Source: MED-G105 sp039819085
GTDB lineage: Bacteria > Pseudomonadota > Alphaproteobacteria > Caulobacterales > Parvularculaceae
Assembly (NCBI GenBank): GCA_039819085.1
Contig: JBCBSQ010000009.1
Location: 48,839-112,838 of the forward strand
DNA: 64,000 bases
Reading direction: 5' to 3'
Below are positions 52,491-61,531 of this stretch, piece by piece; within the stretch, counting starts at the first letter, position 1, and the number at the start of each line of letters is the position of its first letter. The position numbers and the translations under genes were made by a program. The notes beneath the pieces are model-generated. The model had not been told where the DNA came from and ran no database searches. It worked only from the letters and a program-made list of their open reading frames with translations.

Positions 52491-53327
52491 ATGAGCGAAC
52501 AAGAACACGGATCGAACGCGCCCGACGGGAGCGAACCCTCATCAACACCGGCGAAGGCCGCCGAAGCGGAGCAACCTGAGGCCGCCGCGAAGGAAGCCGA
52601 CGACAGGCCGATGACCTTCCGCGAGGAGGCCGTTGATCTCGCCAAGACGGTCGCGTGGGCGGTGGCGATCGCGCTCGTCCTCCGGATCGTCATTTTTCAG
52701 CCTTTCAACATTCCGTCCGGCTCCATGAAGCCGAACCTCCTCGTCGGCGACTTTTTGTTCGTTTCGAAGCCGGCTTATGGATATTCGCGCGCGTCGCTGA
52801 TCTATCCCTTCACGCGGCTCGACCTTGACGGGCGACTTCTTGGCTCCGAGCCGAAGCGTGGCGACGTGTTAGTTTTCAAGAACCGCAAGGACGGCAACAA
52901 GGACTATATCAAACGTTTGATCGGCCTGCCGGGCGATGAAGTTCAGGTCAAAGGCGGATTGCTTCACATCAATGGCGATCCTGTCCGCAAGGAGTTCGTG
53001 GAGTACCGTTCCGCTTCCTGCGACGGCATGCCGGCGCGAGAGGTGCCTCTTTTCCGAGAAACGCTGCCGAATGGCGTGACGTATCTCGTGCAGGAGTGTC
53101 ATGGCGACCGGGGCAATCTCGACGACACCGCCGTCTACAAAGTCCCGTCCGGCCGATACTTCATGATGGGCGACAATCGCGACCAGAGCGAAGACAGCCG
53201 CGTCGTCGCGCGCGTCGGCTATGTGCCTTATGACGATATTGTAGGGCGGGCGGAGCGGCTCTTCTTGTCTGTTGACGGCGAACGGTTCTCCGTGCGGTTC
53301 GGCCGAATCCTGAAAAAGATCGAATAG
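52491..53327 (+). CDS. lepB: Signal peptidase I
   Basis: This 278-aa protein has a polar N-terminal extension (about 50 residues, Glu/Ala-rich), one membrane helix (about 52-70) and the catalytic region FNIPSGSMKPNLLVGDFLFV with nucleophile S78. The general-base lysine K141 is in YIKRLIGLPGDEV. Box E, FMMGDNRDQSEDSR, is present. It cleaves Sec and Tat leaders at the periplasmic face of the inner membrane. Confidence 0.96.
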   Translation: MSEQEHGSNAPDGSEPSSTPAKAAEAEQPEAAAKEADDRPMTFREEAVDLAKTVAWAVAIALVLRIVIFQPFNIPSGSMKPNLLVGDFLFVSKPAYGYSRASLIYPFTRLDLDGRLLGSEPKRGDVLVFKNRKDGNKDYIKRLIGLPGDEVQVKGGLLHINGDPVRKEFVEYRSASCDGMPAREVPLFRETLPNGVTYLVQECHGDRGNLDDTAVYKVPSGRYFMMGDNRDQSEDSRVVARVGYVPYDDIVGRAERLFLSVDGERFSVRFGRILKKIE

Positions 53328-53346
53328 GAAGGCTGGTCGGCCCGGC

Positions 53347-54099
53347 ATGGCCGCAAGACGCAAGAGATCCGTCAAATCGGGGAGCGGCGACGAACCGCCG
53401 GCCTTCAATGAGGCCGCGCTTTCAGACGTTCAGGCGCGCATTCAATATCAGTTCAAGGACGAATCCCTTCTGCGTCGGGCGCTCACCCATTCGAGTCTGT
53501 CGTCCCATTCAGGCGTCGGCGATTTGGAGCGGCTTGAGTTTCTCGGTGACAGGGTCCTGGGTCTGTTGACGGCCGAGGCGCTTTGGCGTCGACATCCGGA
53601 TATGCATGAGGGGGAGCTGGCGCCGCGCCTCAATGCGCTTGTGCGGAAGGAGACCTGCGCGAAGGCGGCCGTCGCCTTCGGCCTTGACGTCGCGATGCGG
53701 CTTTCGCCCCATGAGGACGAGTCGGGCGGGCGGGCCAAGAGCTCAATCCTAGGCGACGTGTGCGAAGCATTTCTCGGCGCGCTATACGTTGACGGCGATC
53801 TTGAAGCCGCGCGCCGCGCCTATGATCTTTATTGGCTCGCGAACCTCGACGATCTGCATGCAAATCATCGCGATGCAAAAACGGCCCTGCAGGAATGGAG
53901 TCAGGAGCGTCGCCGCGGCACGCCGCGCTATGAAGTGGTGCGCGCCGAAGGCCCCGCCCATGCGCCGGCGTTCGCCGTCAAGGTGACCATTGACGGTGGC
54001 GAGGCGCTAGGCGAAGGCGCGTCAAAAAGGAGCGCTCAAGCCGCCGCCGCGGCGGCGCTTCTCGTCGCCGAAGGGGTGTGGACGGAACATGACCGCTGA
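53347..54099 (+). CDS. rnc: Ribonuclease III
   Basis: This 250-aa protein has a basic 30-residue start, the RNase III signature LERLEFLGDRVLGLLTAEAL, the second catalytic region ILGDVCEAFLGALYVDGDLE, and a C-terminal double-stranded RNA-binding domain (about 180-248). It processes rRNA precursors and structured mRNAs. The end overlaps the era start by 11 bp. Confidence 0.96.
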   Translation: MAARRKRSVKSGSGDEPPAFNEAALSDVQARIQYQFKDESLLRRALTHSSLSSHSGVGDLERLEFLGDRVLGLLTAEALWRRHPDMHEGELAPRLNALVRKETCAKAAVAFGLDVAMRLSPHEDESGGRAKSSILGDVCEAFLGALYVDGDLEAARRAYDLYWLANLDDLHANHRDAKTALQEWSQERRRGTPRYEVVRAEGPAHAPAFAVKVTIDGGEALGEGASKRSAQAAAAAALLVAEGVWTEHDR

Positions 54100-55045
54100 C
54101 CCCAAGGCCTCAGGCGAGGCGCCCCGATACTGTTCATTCATCGCGGTAATCGGCGCGCCGAACGCAGGCAAGTCGACCCTTGTCAACGCCATGGTCGGCG
54201 CGAAAGTATCGATCGTCACCCACAAAGTGCAGACGACCCGCGCCCGGGTGCGCGGGGTCGCCATCGAAGGCGCGGCGCAACTGGTCTTTATCGACACGCC
54301 CGGCATATTCACGCCAAAACGCCGTCTCGACCGGGCGATGGTCGCGGCGGCCTGGGAGGGACTTGACGGCGCGGACGAAGTTCTTCTGGTGGTCGACGCC
54401 GGCGCCTTTGCCGGCGCGCGCCAGGGCGGCGCGGAGAAGAAGGCCCGCGAAGATACGCTCGCCATCGCCGAACAGCTTCGCAAGCGTGATCGCATGGCGA
54501 TCCTGGTGCTGAACAAGGTGGACCTGGTGGACCGTCCGAAGCTCCTCGGCGTTGCTTCTGAACTCAACGAGCGCGCCTCCTTCGAGGAGACGTTCTTCAT
54601 TGCCGCCGATCGTGAAGATGGCGTCGCTGACCTGAAGACCCATCTCGCCGCCCGCGCGCCCGAAGGTCCATGGCTGTATCCTGAAGATCAGCTCTCGGAC
54701 ATTTCCGACCGGCTGATGGCGGCTGAAGTCACAAGGGAGAAGCTTTTCCTGCGGCTTCACCAGGAACTCCCCTATGAATCGACGGTGGAGACGACCGGCT
54801 GGAGCCGCACGCAGAAAGGCGAGGTGCGCATTGAGCAGACGGTCTTCGTCTCCCGCGACAGCCACAAGCCCATCGTTCTTGGCAAGGGCGGGCGAACCAT
54901 CAAGGCGGTGGGGGCGGCGGCGCGCGAAGAGATCGAGCGGTTTATTGGCGAGCCGGCGCACCTTTTTCTGCACGTCAAGGTCCGCGCGAACTGGTCTGAA
55001 GAGAACGCGCGCCTGCGGGAAATGGGGCTCGACCCGGTCGATTGA
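54089..55045 (+). CDS. era: GTPase Era
   Basis: This 318-aa protein has G1 GAPNAGKSTLVNAMVG, the G2 region VQTTRARVRG, G3 DTPGIF, G4 LNKVDLV and a C-terminal KH domain with HKPIVLGKGGRTIKAVG and the final basic helix. It binds the 3' end of 16S rRNA during 30S assembly. It overlaps rnc by 11 bp, so the two are translationally coupled. It ends the long core operon. Confidence 0.97.
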   Translation: MTADPKASGEAPRYCSFIAVIGAPNAGKSTLVNAMVGAKVSIVTHKVQTTRARVRGVAIEGAAQLVFIDTPGIFTPKRRLDRAMVAAAWEGLDGADEVLLVVDAGAFAGARQGGAEKKAREDTLAIAEQLRKRDRMAILVLNKVDLVDRPKLLGVASELNERASFEETFFIAADREDGVADLKTHLAARAPEGPWLYPEDQLSDISDRLMAAEVTREKLFLRLHQELPYESTVETTGWSRTQKGEVRIEQTVFVSRDSHKPIVLGKGGRTIKAVGAAAREEIERFIGEPAHLFLHVKVRANWSEENARLREMGLDPVD

Positions 55046-55111
55046 TCATCCAATCTTGTTTTGGTCCGGTGCGACGAGCTGTCGCCGCAACGCCGCGACG
55101 TCGGGCTTGCT

Positions 55112-55149
55112 TTAGAATGGATATTCTAATAATCAGAACGAAGGTTCTG
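55112..55149 (+). promoter_or_regulatory. Two matched operator-like palindromes upstream of the TetR gene
   Basis: The perfect inverted repeats TTAGAAT-GGAT-ATTCTAA (55112-55129) and CAGAAC-GAAG-GTTCTG (55134-55149) share the core AGAAY-N4-RTTCT. Their centres lie 21 bp apart, two helical turns, so two dimers would bind the same face of the DNA. They lie about 75 bp before the regulator start and next to a TTGCTT-17-TAATCA promoter candidate. This layout suggests autoregulation by the TetR protein. Confidence 0.6.
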
Positions 55150-55223
55150 AGATGGGCGCGTGATCTGCGCGGAGCCTCACGGGCGAAAGGTCTCAGTCTG
55201 ATGGTATCGAGGAGCGCGAACAG

Positions 55224-55904
55224 TTGCCGCGAAGAGAAAGCGAAGTGGAGGCTGCCTTGACGGCGGCGCGCGATCTTTTCTGGCGCGCGGGCTACGACGA
55301 GACCTCAATTGAGGATGTCGTCGAAGCGACGGGCTTCAATCGCTACGCGCTCTACAAGGAGTTTGGCGGCAAGCGGGAGGTCTTCCTCGCGGCGCTTGAA
55401 GCCTACCATCAGGAAGGCAAAGCCATCTTTCTGTCTTCGCTTGGGAATTCGCATCGTTCGCCTGTAGACGCGGTGCGGGAGGTCCTTGGCTTCGCTGTAG
55501 AGGAAATGGCGCGGCGCGGCGCGGGGTGCCTCTTGTGCAATGTCGCGCGGGAGCTTGCGCGCCGGGACCCGGTCGTGCGCGCGCGGGTTGAGGCCTACAT
55601 GGACGAAATGGTGTCCGCCTTTCAGGAGGCCTTCTCCCGGGCTGCGGCGCGGGAAGAGCTAAATCCCAACGTTGCGCCGGAGAGCGCCGCTCGACTGGTG
55701 ATGGTCCTGATCAAGGGGCTCGGCGCGGCGGCCGAAATGGGCGCGACCAGACGCGAGTTGATGGAAATCATCGAGGTGGCGTTCAGCGCTTTGTCGCCGC
55801 CGCAGCCGAGTGGTCGGCGACGGTCTCGCGATCGGCGTGAAGAGGCGCCGTGCGCGCATCGACGCAGTCGCGGGACGGCCGGCCCGGGACGCGGACGAAA
55901 CTGA
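55224..55904 (+). CDS. TetR-family transcriptional regulator
   Basis: The only in-frame start after the upstream stop at 55161 is the TTG at 55224, giving 226 aa. The N-terminal helix-turn-helix reads ALTAARDLFWRAGYDETSIE and VVEATGFNRYALYKEFGGKREV, standard for TetR. The ligand-binding half carries RGAGCLLCNVARELARRDP. The Arg-rich tail after residue 195 is probably disordered. It lies 34 bp upstream of the RND exporter gene and probably controls it and itself through the palindromes at 55112-55149. Confidence 0.88.
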   Translation: MPRRESEVEAALTAARDLFWRAGYDETSIEDVVEATGFNRYALYKEFGGKREVFLAALEAYHQEGKAIFLSSLGNSHRSPVDAVREVLGFAVEEMARRGAGCLLCNVARELARRDPVVRARVEAYMDEMVSAFQEAFSRAAAREELNPNVAPESAARLVMVLIKGLGAAAEMGATRRELMEIIEVAFSALSPPQPSGRRRSRDRREEAPCAHRRSRGTAGPGRGRN

Positions 55905-55938
55905 ATTTCAGGACATTTTCGAGGGGTATTGAGAGACA

Positions 55939-58302
55939 ATGGCCGAGTTCAAGAGTGGAATAGACGAATTCGCGGCGCGGTTCACCAGTCTGATGATCCG
56001 GCTGCGGTGGCTTGTGATCCTCGCCGCAATTGTCGGTGCCGGCTATGTCGGGACGGGCGCCAGCAAGCTTGAGTATTCGAACAATTACCGGACGTTCTTC
56101 TCCAAGCAGAACCCGGAGCTCACCAATTTCGAGGAATTTCAATCTCGGTACACCAAGAGCGATAACTTCCTTTTCGCCATTGTGCCGAATGACGGCTCGG
56201 ACGTTTTTGATCCGCGAACCATCAAGGCGATGGGCGAGATCACCGAAGCCGGATGGCAGATCCCATTTGCGCGCCGTGTCGATTCGCTGACTAATTTTCA
56301 GTACACTTACGCGATCGGCGACGAGTTGATCGTCGAGGACCTGTTTGAAACGCCAGCGGACGTCGACGCGGACACAATTGCGGCGAGGAAAGAGGCGGCG
56401 CTTGCCGAGCCGCTATTGGCCGGCCAGTTGGTGACGCCGGATTCGCGTGCGGCGGCGATAAATGTCGTCCTCAACTATCCCGAACAATCACTGACCGAGG
56501 TGCCGGAAGCAGTCGCCGCCGCCCGCGAAATACGTGAGCGGATCAAAGCGGAGTACCCGCACCTCGATGTGTACCTTACCGGCACGTCGATGCTGAACAA
56601 CGCCTTTTCAGAAGCGATCACCGCCGACTTCATGCTGCTGATCCCGATCATGATCGCCGCCATCATTATCGCCACCATCATCGCCATTCGCTCGGTGACG
56701 GCGACGCTCGCGACTGTCCTTATCGTCATTCTGTCCGCATCGATCGGGATGGGCTGGGCCGGTTTTGTCGGTATCAAGCTCGCAGGGCCAAGCCCCAGCG
56801 CCGTCATTGTGATCCTGACGCTCGCGATCGCTGATTCGATCCACATCCTGATCACCGCCCGCGCCGCGCTACGCCGTGGCCTTGAAAAACGCGCGGCCAT
56901 CATTGAGGCGATGCGGATCAACTTCCTCGCGGTGTCAATCACGTCGCTTACGACGATTGTCGGCTTCATGTCGCTGAATTTCTCCGACTCGCCGCCCTTC
57001 CGGGATTTCGGCAATATCTCCGCCGTAGGCATCGCGGCGGCCTGGGCGTTGTCGCTGACCCTGCTGCCCGCGTTATTGTCGATCATTCCGTTCACTGCGC
57101 GGCGACAGGAGGGAGGCGCGTCAGGCTCGAAAACGATGCTCGGCCTCGCAAATCTCGTCATCGGGCATTATCGCGTTCTGTTTATCGCGCTCAGCGCGGC
57201 GACCGTCGTGCTCATCAGCTTTATTCCGCGGATCGAGCTCAGCGATCAGTTCCTGAAATACTTTGATCCGCGTATTGAGTTTCGCGCGGAGTCTGACGTT
57301 GCGGGCGAGTATTTTGGCTTGTACCCGTTAGAGTATTCGCTCGACTCAGGCGAATCGGGCGGTGTCAACGACCCGGCCTATCTGGAGCGCCTTGAGGCGT
57401 TCGCCGAGTGGCTTCGCGAGCAGCCGGGGGTTGTGCACGTCTATTCCGTTTCGGACATTATGAAGCGGCTCAACAAAAACATGAACGGCGATGATCCGTC
57501 CTTTTATCGTTTGCCGACGGACTATGACCTCGCGGCGCAATATCTCTTGTTGTTTGAGCTCTCATTGCCATACGGGCTGGACCTGAATGACCGCATCGAC
57601 ATTGAGAAGGCGGCGTCGCGCGTCACCGCCTCGCTCGACAGCGACATTAGCACTAAAGAGTTGCGCGCTCTTTTGAAACGGTCCGAGGCGTGGTTTGACG
57701 ACAATGCGCCGTCAATCGAAGGGCCGGCCACTGGGCCGCAGGTGATGTTCACCTTTATCGCCGAGCGGAATGTTCGCAGCATGGTTCAGGGCACGACGCT
57801 GGCGATCCTCGCGATCGCGGTCATCATGGTCTTCGCCCTGCGCAGCTTGTCGATCGGCTTGCTCTCCATGGCGCCGAACGGATTGCCGATCCTCGCCGCA
57901 TTCGGCGCCTGGGCGATTCTCGTCGGCTCGGTTGGGTTCTCTGTCGCCGCCGTCGCCTCCATGTCCCTCGGGATCGTTATCGACGACACCGTTCACTTTT
58001 TGACGAAATACATGCGCGCGCGGCGCGTAGATGGGCTCTCGGCGGCCAATTCCATCCGATACGCGTTTCAGACTGTGGGCGTCGCCATCCTTGTGAACAC
58101 GATTATTCTCGGCGTCGGGTTCGCGCTGCTGACGTATTCGGCGTTCAAGATCAATGCGGAGCTTGGCCTATTGACGACGCTCGCTATTGTTTTCGCGCTG
58201 ATCCTGGACTTTCTTCTCCTGCCGCCGCTTCTGCTGATCGTGGCCGGCGGCAAGGGTGAAGACGCTGGCGAGAGCGACTTCGCCGCTGAGCCGGCGCGGT
58301 AG
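55939..58302 (+). CDS. RND/MMPL-family exporter
   Basis: This 787-aa inner-membrane protein has two halves, each with a membrane helix, a large periplasmic loop and a block of five helices (blocks near 225-400 and 615-770). Conserved stretches are GPSPSAVIVILTLAIADSIH, TSLTTIVGFMSLNFSDSPPF and the matching SMSLGIVIDDTVHFLTKYMR in the second half. It belongs to the COG1033 group, single polypeptides without a canonical membrane-fusion partner, which often move lipids such as sterols or hopanoids. Downstream LolA-like and barrel genes support a lipid export role. Confidence 0.9.
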   Translation: MAEFKSGIDEFAARFTSLMIRLRWLVILAAIVGAGYVGTGASKLEYSNNYRTFFSKQNPELTNFEEFQSRYTKSDNFLFAIVPNDGSDVFDPRTIKAMGEITEAGWQIPFARRVDSLTNFQYTYAIGDELIVEDLFETPADVDADTIAARKEAALAEPLLAGQLVTPDSRAAAINVVLNYPEQSLTEVPEAVAAAREIRERIKAEYPHLDVYLTGTSMLNNAFSEAITADFMLLIPIMIAAIIIATIIAIRSVTATLATVLIVILSASIGMGWAGFVGIKLAGPSPSAVIVILTLAIADSIHILITARAALRRGLEKRAAIIEAMRINFLAVSITSLTTIVGFMSLNFSDSPPFRDFGNISAVGIAAAWALSLTLLPALLSIIPFTARRQEGGASGSKTMLGLANLVIGHYRVLFIALSAATVVLISFIPRIELSDQFLKYFDPRIEFRAESDVAGEYFGLYPLEYSLDSGESGGVNDPAYLERLEAFAEWLREQPGVVHVYSVSDIMKRLNKNMNGDDPSFYRLPTDYDLAAQYLLLFELSLPYGLDLNDRIDIEKAASRVTASLDSDISTKELRALLKRSEAWFDDNAPSIEGPATGPQVMFTFIAERNVRSMVQGTTLAILAIAVIMVFALRSLSIGLLSMAPNGLPILAAFGAWAILVGSVGFSVAAVASMSLGIVIDDTVHFLTKYMRARRVDGLSAANSIRYAFQTVGVAILVNTIILGVGFALLTYSAFKINAELGLLTTLAIVFALILDFLLLPPLLLIVAGGKGEDAGESDFAAEPAR

Positions 58303-58354
58303 CGGCGGCCTTTTGCGGCGGGCGAGTGTGTCCGGTGAGATTTGGGGAGACCAA

Positions 58355-58477
58355 ATGAACCTTTTGAAACTGGCGCGGCGGAGAGTTACGCGCGTCAATC
58401 CCGGCGAGACGCATAATCGCGATCAAGCCGCAGAAACGACGGAATCTGTTCTCAATTTGTCGAAGGAGACGCCGTGA
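58355..58477 (+). CDS. Small ORF coupled to the LolA-like gene, 40 aa
   Basis: An ATG at 58355 lies 6 bp after GGGGAG and opens 40 codons ending in a TGA that shares its A with the next gene's ATG (TGATG at 58475-58479). The peptide starts MNLLKLARRRVTRVN and is basic then polar, with no leader or membrane helix. It lies in the 174-bp gap between the exporter and carrier genes. It may be a real small protein or only a coupling leader. I recognise no family. Confidence 0.5.
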   Translation: MNLLKLARRRVTRVNPGETHNRDQAAETTESVLNLSKETP

Positions 58478-59352
58478 TGAAAACGGTACGTTTGATGACC
58501 GCCGCCAGCCTTCTCGCCCTTGGCGTTAATGTTGCGCCAGTTTGCGCGCAAGAGGCCGAAGCGCCGAGCGCCCCCCCGGCGGGCGACGCGTCGGCGTTCG
58601 CCGCTGACCCGGCCGCGCGCGGCGAAACGCCTGAGGCGCAGAAAGGATATGACGTCTCCGCGCGCAGCGACCGCACTGACGTCGGCTTCGGCGATTCGAA
58701 GGTGGCCGCGAAGATGGTCCTTCGCAACGCCGCCGGTCAGGAATCCGTACGGGAGTTCACATTCTCCACTTTGGAGAAGGTGGATGAATCCGTGGGCGAC
58801 AAGACTCTCATCGTGTTCCAAAGCCCGCGTTTCTATGACGGCACCGCGCTTTTGTCCCATGCGAATATTCTCGATCCGGACGATCAGTGGCTTTACCTGC
58901 CGGCAAGCAAGCGGGTGAAGCGGATTTCATCCGACAACAAGTCCGGCGCGTTCCTCGGCTCCGAATTCGCGTTTGAGGACTTCACGACGACGGAGCTGAA
59001 TAAGTACACGTATAAATATATCGGCGAGGAAGAAGTCGACGGAATGATGACGGACGTCATCGAACGCTACCCGCGCTACGAAAAATCCGGCTACACCAAG
59101 CAAAGAGCATGGGTCGATCAGGACATCTATCAGACCCGCAAAGTCGAGTTCTATGATCGCAAGGGCGACCTCCTCAAGACGCTCACCCTGTCGGACTATC
59201 GCGAGTATGGCGGGATCTGGCGCTCGCACCTGTTCGCCATGGTCAACCACCAGACAAACAAGGAAACTGATCTTCAGTTTGAAGAGTATCAGTTCAAAAC
59301 CGGCCTCGACGCAGGGGATTTCGAGCAGAACGTTCTAACGCGTCTGCGCTAG
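58477..59352 (+). CDS. LolA-like outer-membrane lipoprotein-sorting/lipid carrier protein
   Basis: This 291-aa protein starts at the ATG coupled to the small ORF, with AAGGAG about 9 bp upstream. It has a signal peptide (cleavage near VCAQEAE, residue 24), a disordered Ala/Pro linker, and a LolA/LppX-type half-barrel (COG2834) with DDQWLYLPASKRVKRISSDN, then KSGAFLGSEFAFEDF and EEYQFKTGLDAGDFEQNVLT. Members shuttle lipids or lipoproteins across the periplasm. The pairing with an RND exporter and a barrel is recurrent in proteobacteria. Confidence 0.9.
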   Translation: MKTVRLMTAASLLALGVNVAPVCAQEAEAPSAPPAGDASAFAADPAARGETPEAQKGYDVSARSDRTDVGFGDSKVAAKMVLRNAAGQESVREFTFSTLEKVDESVGDKTLIVFQSPRFYDGTALLSHANILDPDDQWLYLPASKRVKRISSDNKSGAFLGSEFAFEDFTTTELNKYTYKYIGEEEVDGMMTDVIERYPRYEKSGYTKQRAWVDQDIYQTRKVEFYDRKGDLLKTLTLSDYREYGGIWRSHLFAMVNHQTNKETDLQFEEYQFKTGLDAGDFEQNVLTRLR

Positions 59353-59420
59353 CGGCTTCAGTTTCGACGCTGACGGGCGCGTGACGCGCGGGCGTCCAAG
59401 AAGAGCGACGGGGGAAGAAC

Positions 59421-60719
59421 ATGCCGGCGAAAAATCCGATGGTGGCGACGCTCAGCGCGGGCGCGGTCCTTGCCGGCGTCGCCCTTAGCGCGACCAGCGC
59501 CGTCGCGCAGGGGCTTGAAGTTTCCGCGGAGGTTTCCGCGGAGGTGCGGTACTTCGCCGACGGACCTTTGTACGCTGGCCAGCTAGATCGATGGCAACCT
59601 TCCTTCGTCTTCGAGCCGGAAATACTCTGGTCCAATGAGGACGGAAAGCATCAGGTCGCGATCCTGCCGTTCTACCGCGGGGATACGCGGGACGAGGAAC
59701 GCGAACACTTTGATTTGCGTGAAGCGTATTATCGCTTCAATTCGGACAATGACTGGTCGGTGACCCTGGGGCTTGCGAAAGTCTTCTGGGGGCGGACGGA
59801 ATCGCGTCACCTCGTCGACATCATCAACCAGACCGACGCCGTTGAGGACATTGACGAGGAGGATAAGCTTGGCCAGCCCATGGTCCATTTCAATGTCCTC
59901 AAGGGTTGGGGAACGCTCGACTTTTTCCTGATGACCGGCTTTCGCGACCGTACGTTTCCGGGCCGCGACGGACGTCTTCGATTCGAACTCGTTGTTGATA
60001 CTGACGATCCGATCTTTGAACGCGACGGACGCCGCGCCGCGCCCGACTTCGCCGCCCGGTACTCGCACTATGTCGGCAGTTGGGATTTCGGCGTGTCGGT
60101 CTTCCACGGCACGTCGCGCGAGCCGCGATTTGCGATCGATCAGGCGGGCGGGCGGATCCGGCCGGTCTATGACCTTATCACGCAAGGATCGATAGACGTT
60201 CAGTACACAAAAGACGCATGGTTGTGGAAAGCCGAAGCGATCGTCCGCGAAGGCCATGGGCGGACTTTCTTCGCTGGCGTCGGCGGGTTTGAATACACGC
60301 TCTATCAGGTGCTCGGGACGGGCGCTGATCTGGGGCTTCTGACCGAGTATCAATACGACGACCGCCAGGATGGGATCGTCGTTGAAGACTTCGGGGCGGA
60401 GAACGCCGCGCTCTTCCCGGGTGGGCCGCCGGCGGGAACCGCCGTCATCGCCGCGCCGATCACGGTCGCGGACAATGACGTCTTCATGGGCGCGCGCCTT
60501 GCGCTCAACGATCTGCAGGAGACGACCTTGCTCGTTGGCGGGACGATCGATGTGGCCGACCAGTCAACTGGCATGTTCGTGGAGGCTGAGCGCCGGCTTG
60601 GCGAGGACTGGGCGGTGGAGCTTCAGGCGCGGCTTTTCCTGAACGCTGACCCGGACAATTTTCTGTTCGTCTTCCGTGAGGATGACTTCCTAAATCTCCG
60701 TGTCACGCGCTATTTCTGA
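59421..60719 (+). CDS. Outer-membrane barrel protein of the export module
   Basis: This 432-aa protein has a signal peptide (cleavage near AVAQGLE, residue 30) and many amphipathic strands, for example REAYYRFNSDNDWSVTLGLA and KVFWGRTESRHLVDIINQTD, ending FLNLRVTRYF with the terminal Phe typical of outer-membrane barrels. It resembles the DUF1302-like proteins found with RND exporters and LolA-like carriers. It is probably the outer-membrane acceptor or exit of the module. A 12-bp tandem repeat (59520-59543) duplicates VSAE at the mature N-terminus. Confidence 0.8.
   Translation: MPAKNPMVATLSAGAVLAGVALSATSAVAQGLEVSAEVSAEVRYFADGPLYAGQLDRWQPSFVFEPEILWSNEDGKHQVAILPFYRGDTRDEEREHFDLREAYYRFNSDNDWSVTLGLAKVFWGRTESRHLVDIINQTDAVEDIDEEDKLGQPMVHFNVLKGWGTLDFFLMTGFRDRTFPGRDGRLRFELVVDTDDPIFERDGRRAAPDFAARYSHYVGSWDFGVSVFHGTSREPRFAIDQAGGRIRPVYDLITQGSIDVQYTKDAWLWKAEAIVREGHGRTFFAGVGGFEYTLYQVLGTGADLGLLTEYQYDDRQDGIVVEDFGAENAALFPGGPPAGTAVIAAPITVADNDVFMGARLALNDLQETTLLVGGTIDVADQSTGMFVEAERRLGEDWAVELQARLFLNADPDNFLFVFREDDFLNLRVTRYF
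59520..59543 (+). repeat. 12-bp in-frame tandem duplication
   Basis: Two identical copies of gtttccgcggag (59520-59531 and 59532-59543) encode a repeated VSAE just after the signal peptide of the barrel protein. The duplication is in frame and probably a recent slip event. Confidence 0.85.
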
Positions 60720-60752
60720 TCGCCTCAATTGGCGGGCAAAGGCGGCGAGGCG

Positions 60753-61493
60753 ATGGAGTTTGATGACTCAGGCGTGCTGCTCTCGGCGCGCGCGCATGGA
60801 GAACATCACGCGGTCGCTGAAATCCTGACGGCGGCTCATGGCCGTTGGGCGGGGCTCGTTTATGGCGGGCAGGGAACGCGCATGCGGCCCGTGCTGCAAC
60901 CGGGAAATCGCGTGAGGGCGGTCTGGAAGGGGCGGGTTTCGGCGAGCCTCGGCCATTTCTCTCTAGAGCTGACGGACCCGTCCGCAGCCGGATTGATGCA
61001 GGACCGGCTGGCGCTCGCGGGGCTGACGGCCGCGTGCGGCGTCGCGGGGGCCTGTCTGCCGGAGCGGGAGGCGCACGCCGGCGTCTTCGACGCGCTTGGC
61101 GTCGTTATCGATCATTTGAGCGAGCCGGACGTATGGCCCGCGCTGATGGCGAAATGGGAGCTTGGTCTCCTCGCCGCGCTCGGCTTCGGACTGACGCTCG
61201 ATTCCTGCGCGGCGACCGGCGCGCGAAATGATCTGATCTATGTGTCGCCAAAGTCCGCAAGAGCCGTCTCGCGCGACGCAGGCGAGCCCTACAAAGACAA
61301 GCTCCTGCCATTGCCGCCGTTCCTGCGGGCCGGCGGGGCCGGTGAGGCCGCAAGCCTCGCCGACGCGATCGACGCGTTGACCCTTACGGGTTACTTCCTA
61401 GAGACGCGCGTTCTTCATCCAGCGGACAAAGCGTTGCCCGATCCGCGCGTGCGGCTGATCGATCTCTTGAAGACCGAAAACGAAAAAGGGTAG
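60753..61493 (+). CDS. recO: DNA repair protein RecO
   Basis: The ATG at 60753 (MEFDDSGVLLSARAHGEHHA, 246 aa) is the family start; a TTG at 60729 would add eight residues. The N-terminal OB fold has HGRWAGLVYGGQGTRMRPVL, and the helical part contains WELGLLAALGFGLTLDSCAA followed by TGARNDLIYVSPKSARAVS. The zinc cysteine cluster of classical RecO is reduced to one Cys. It loads RecA onto SSB-coated DNA with RecR. It is followed by parC. Confidence 0.93.
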   Translation: MEFDDSGVLLSARAHGEHHAVAEILTAAHGRWAGLVYGGQGTRMRPVLQPGNRVRAVWKGRVSASLGHFSLELTDPSAAGLMQDRLALAGLTAACGVAGACLPEREAHAGVFDALGVVIDHLSEPDVWPALMAKWELGLLAALGFGLTLDSCAATGARNDLIYVSPKSARAVSRDAGEPYKDKLLPLPPFLRAGGAGEAASLADAIDALTLTGYFLETRVLHPADKALPDPRVRLIDLLKTENEKG

Positions 61494-61531
61494 TCGGTGC
61501 GGCTTGCGAGGGCCGGATCTCAGCCGCCCCA

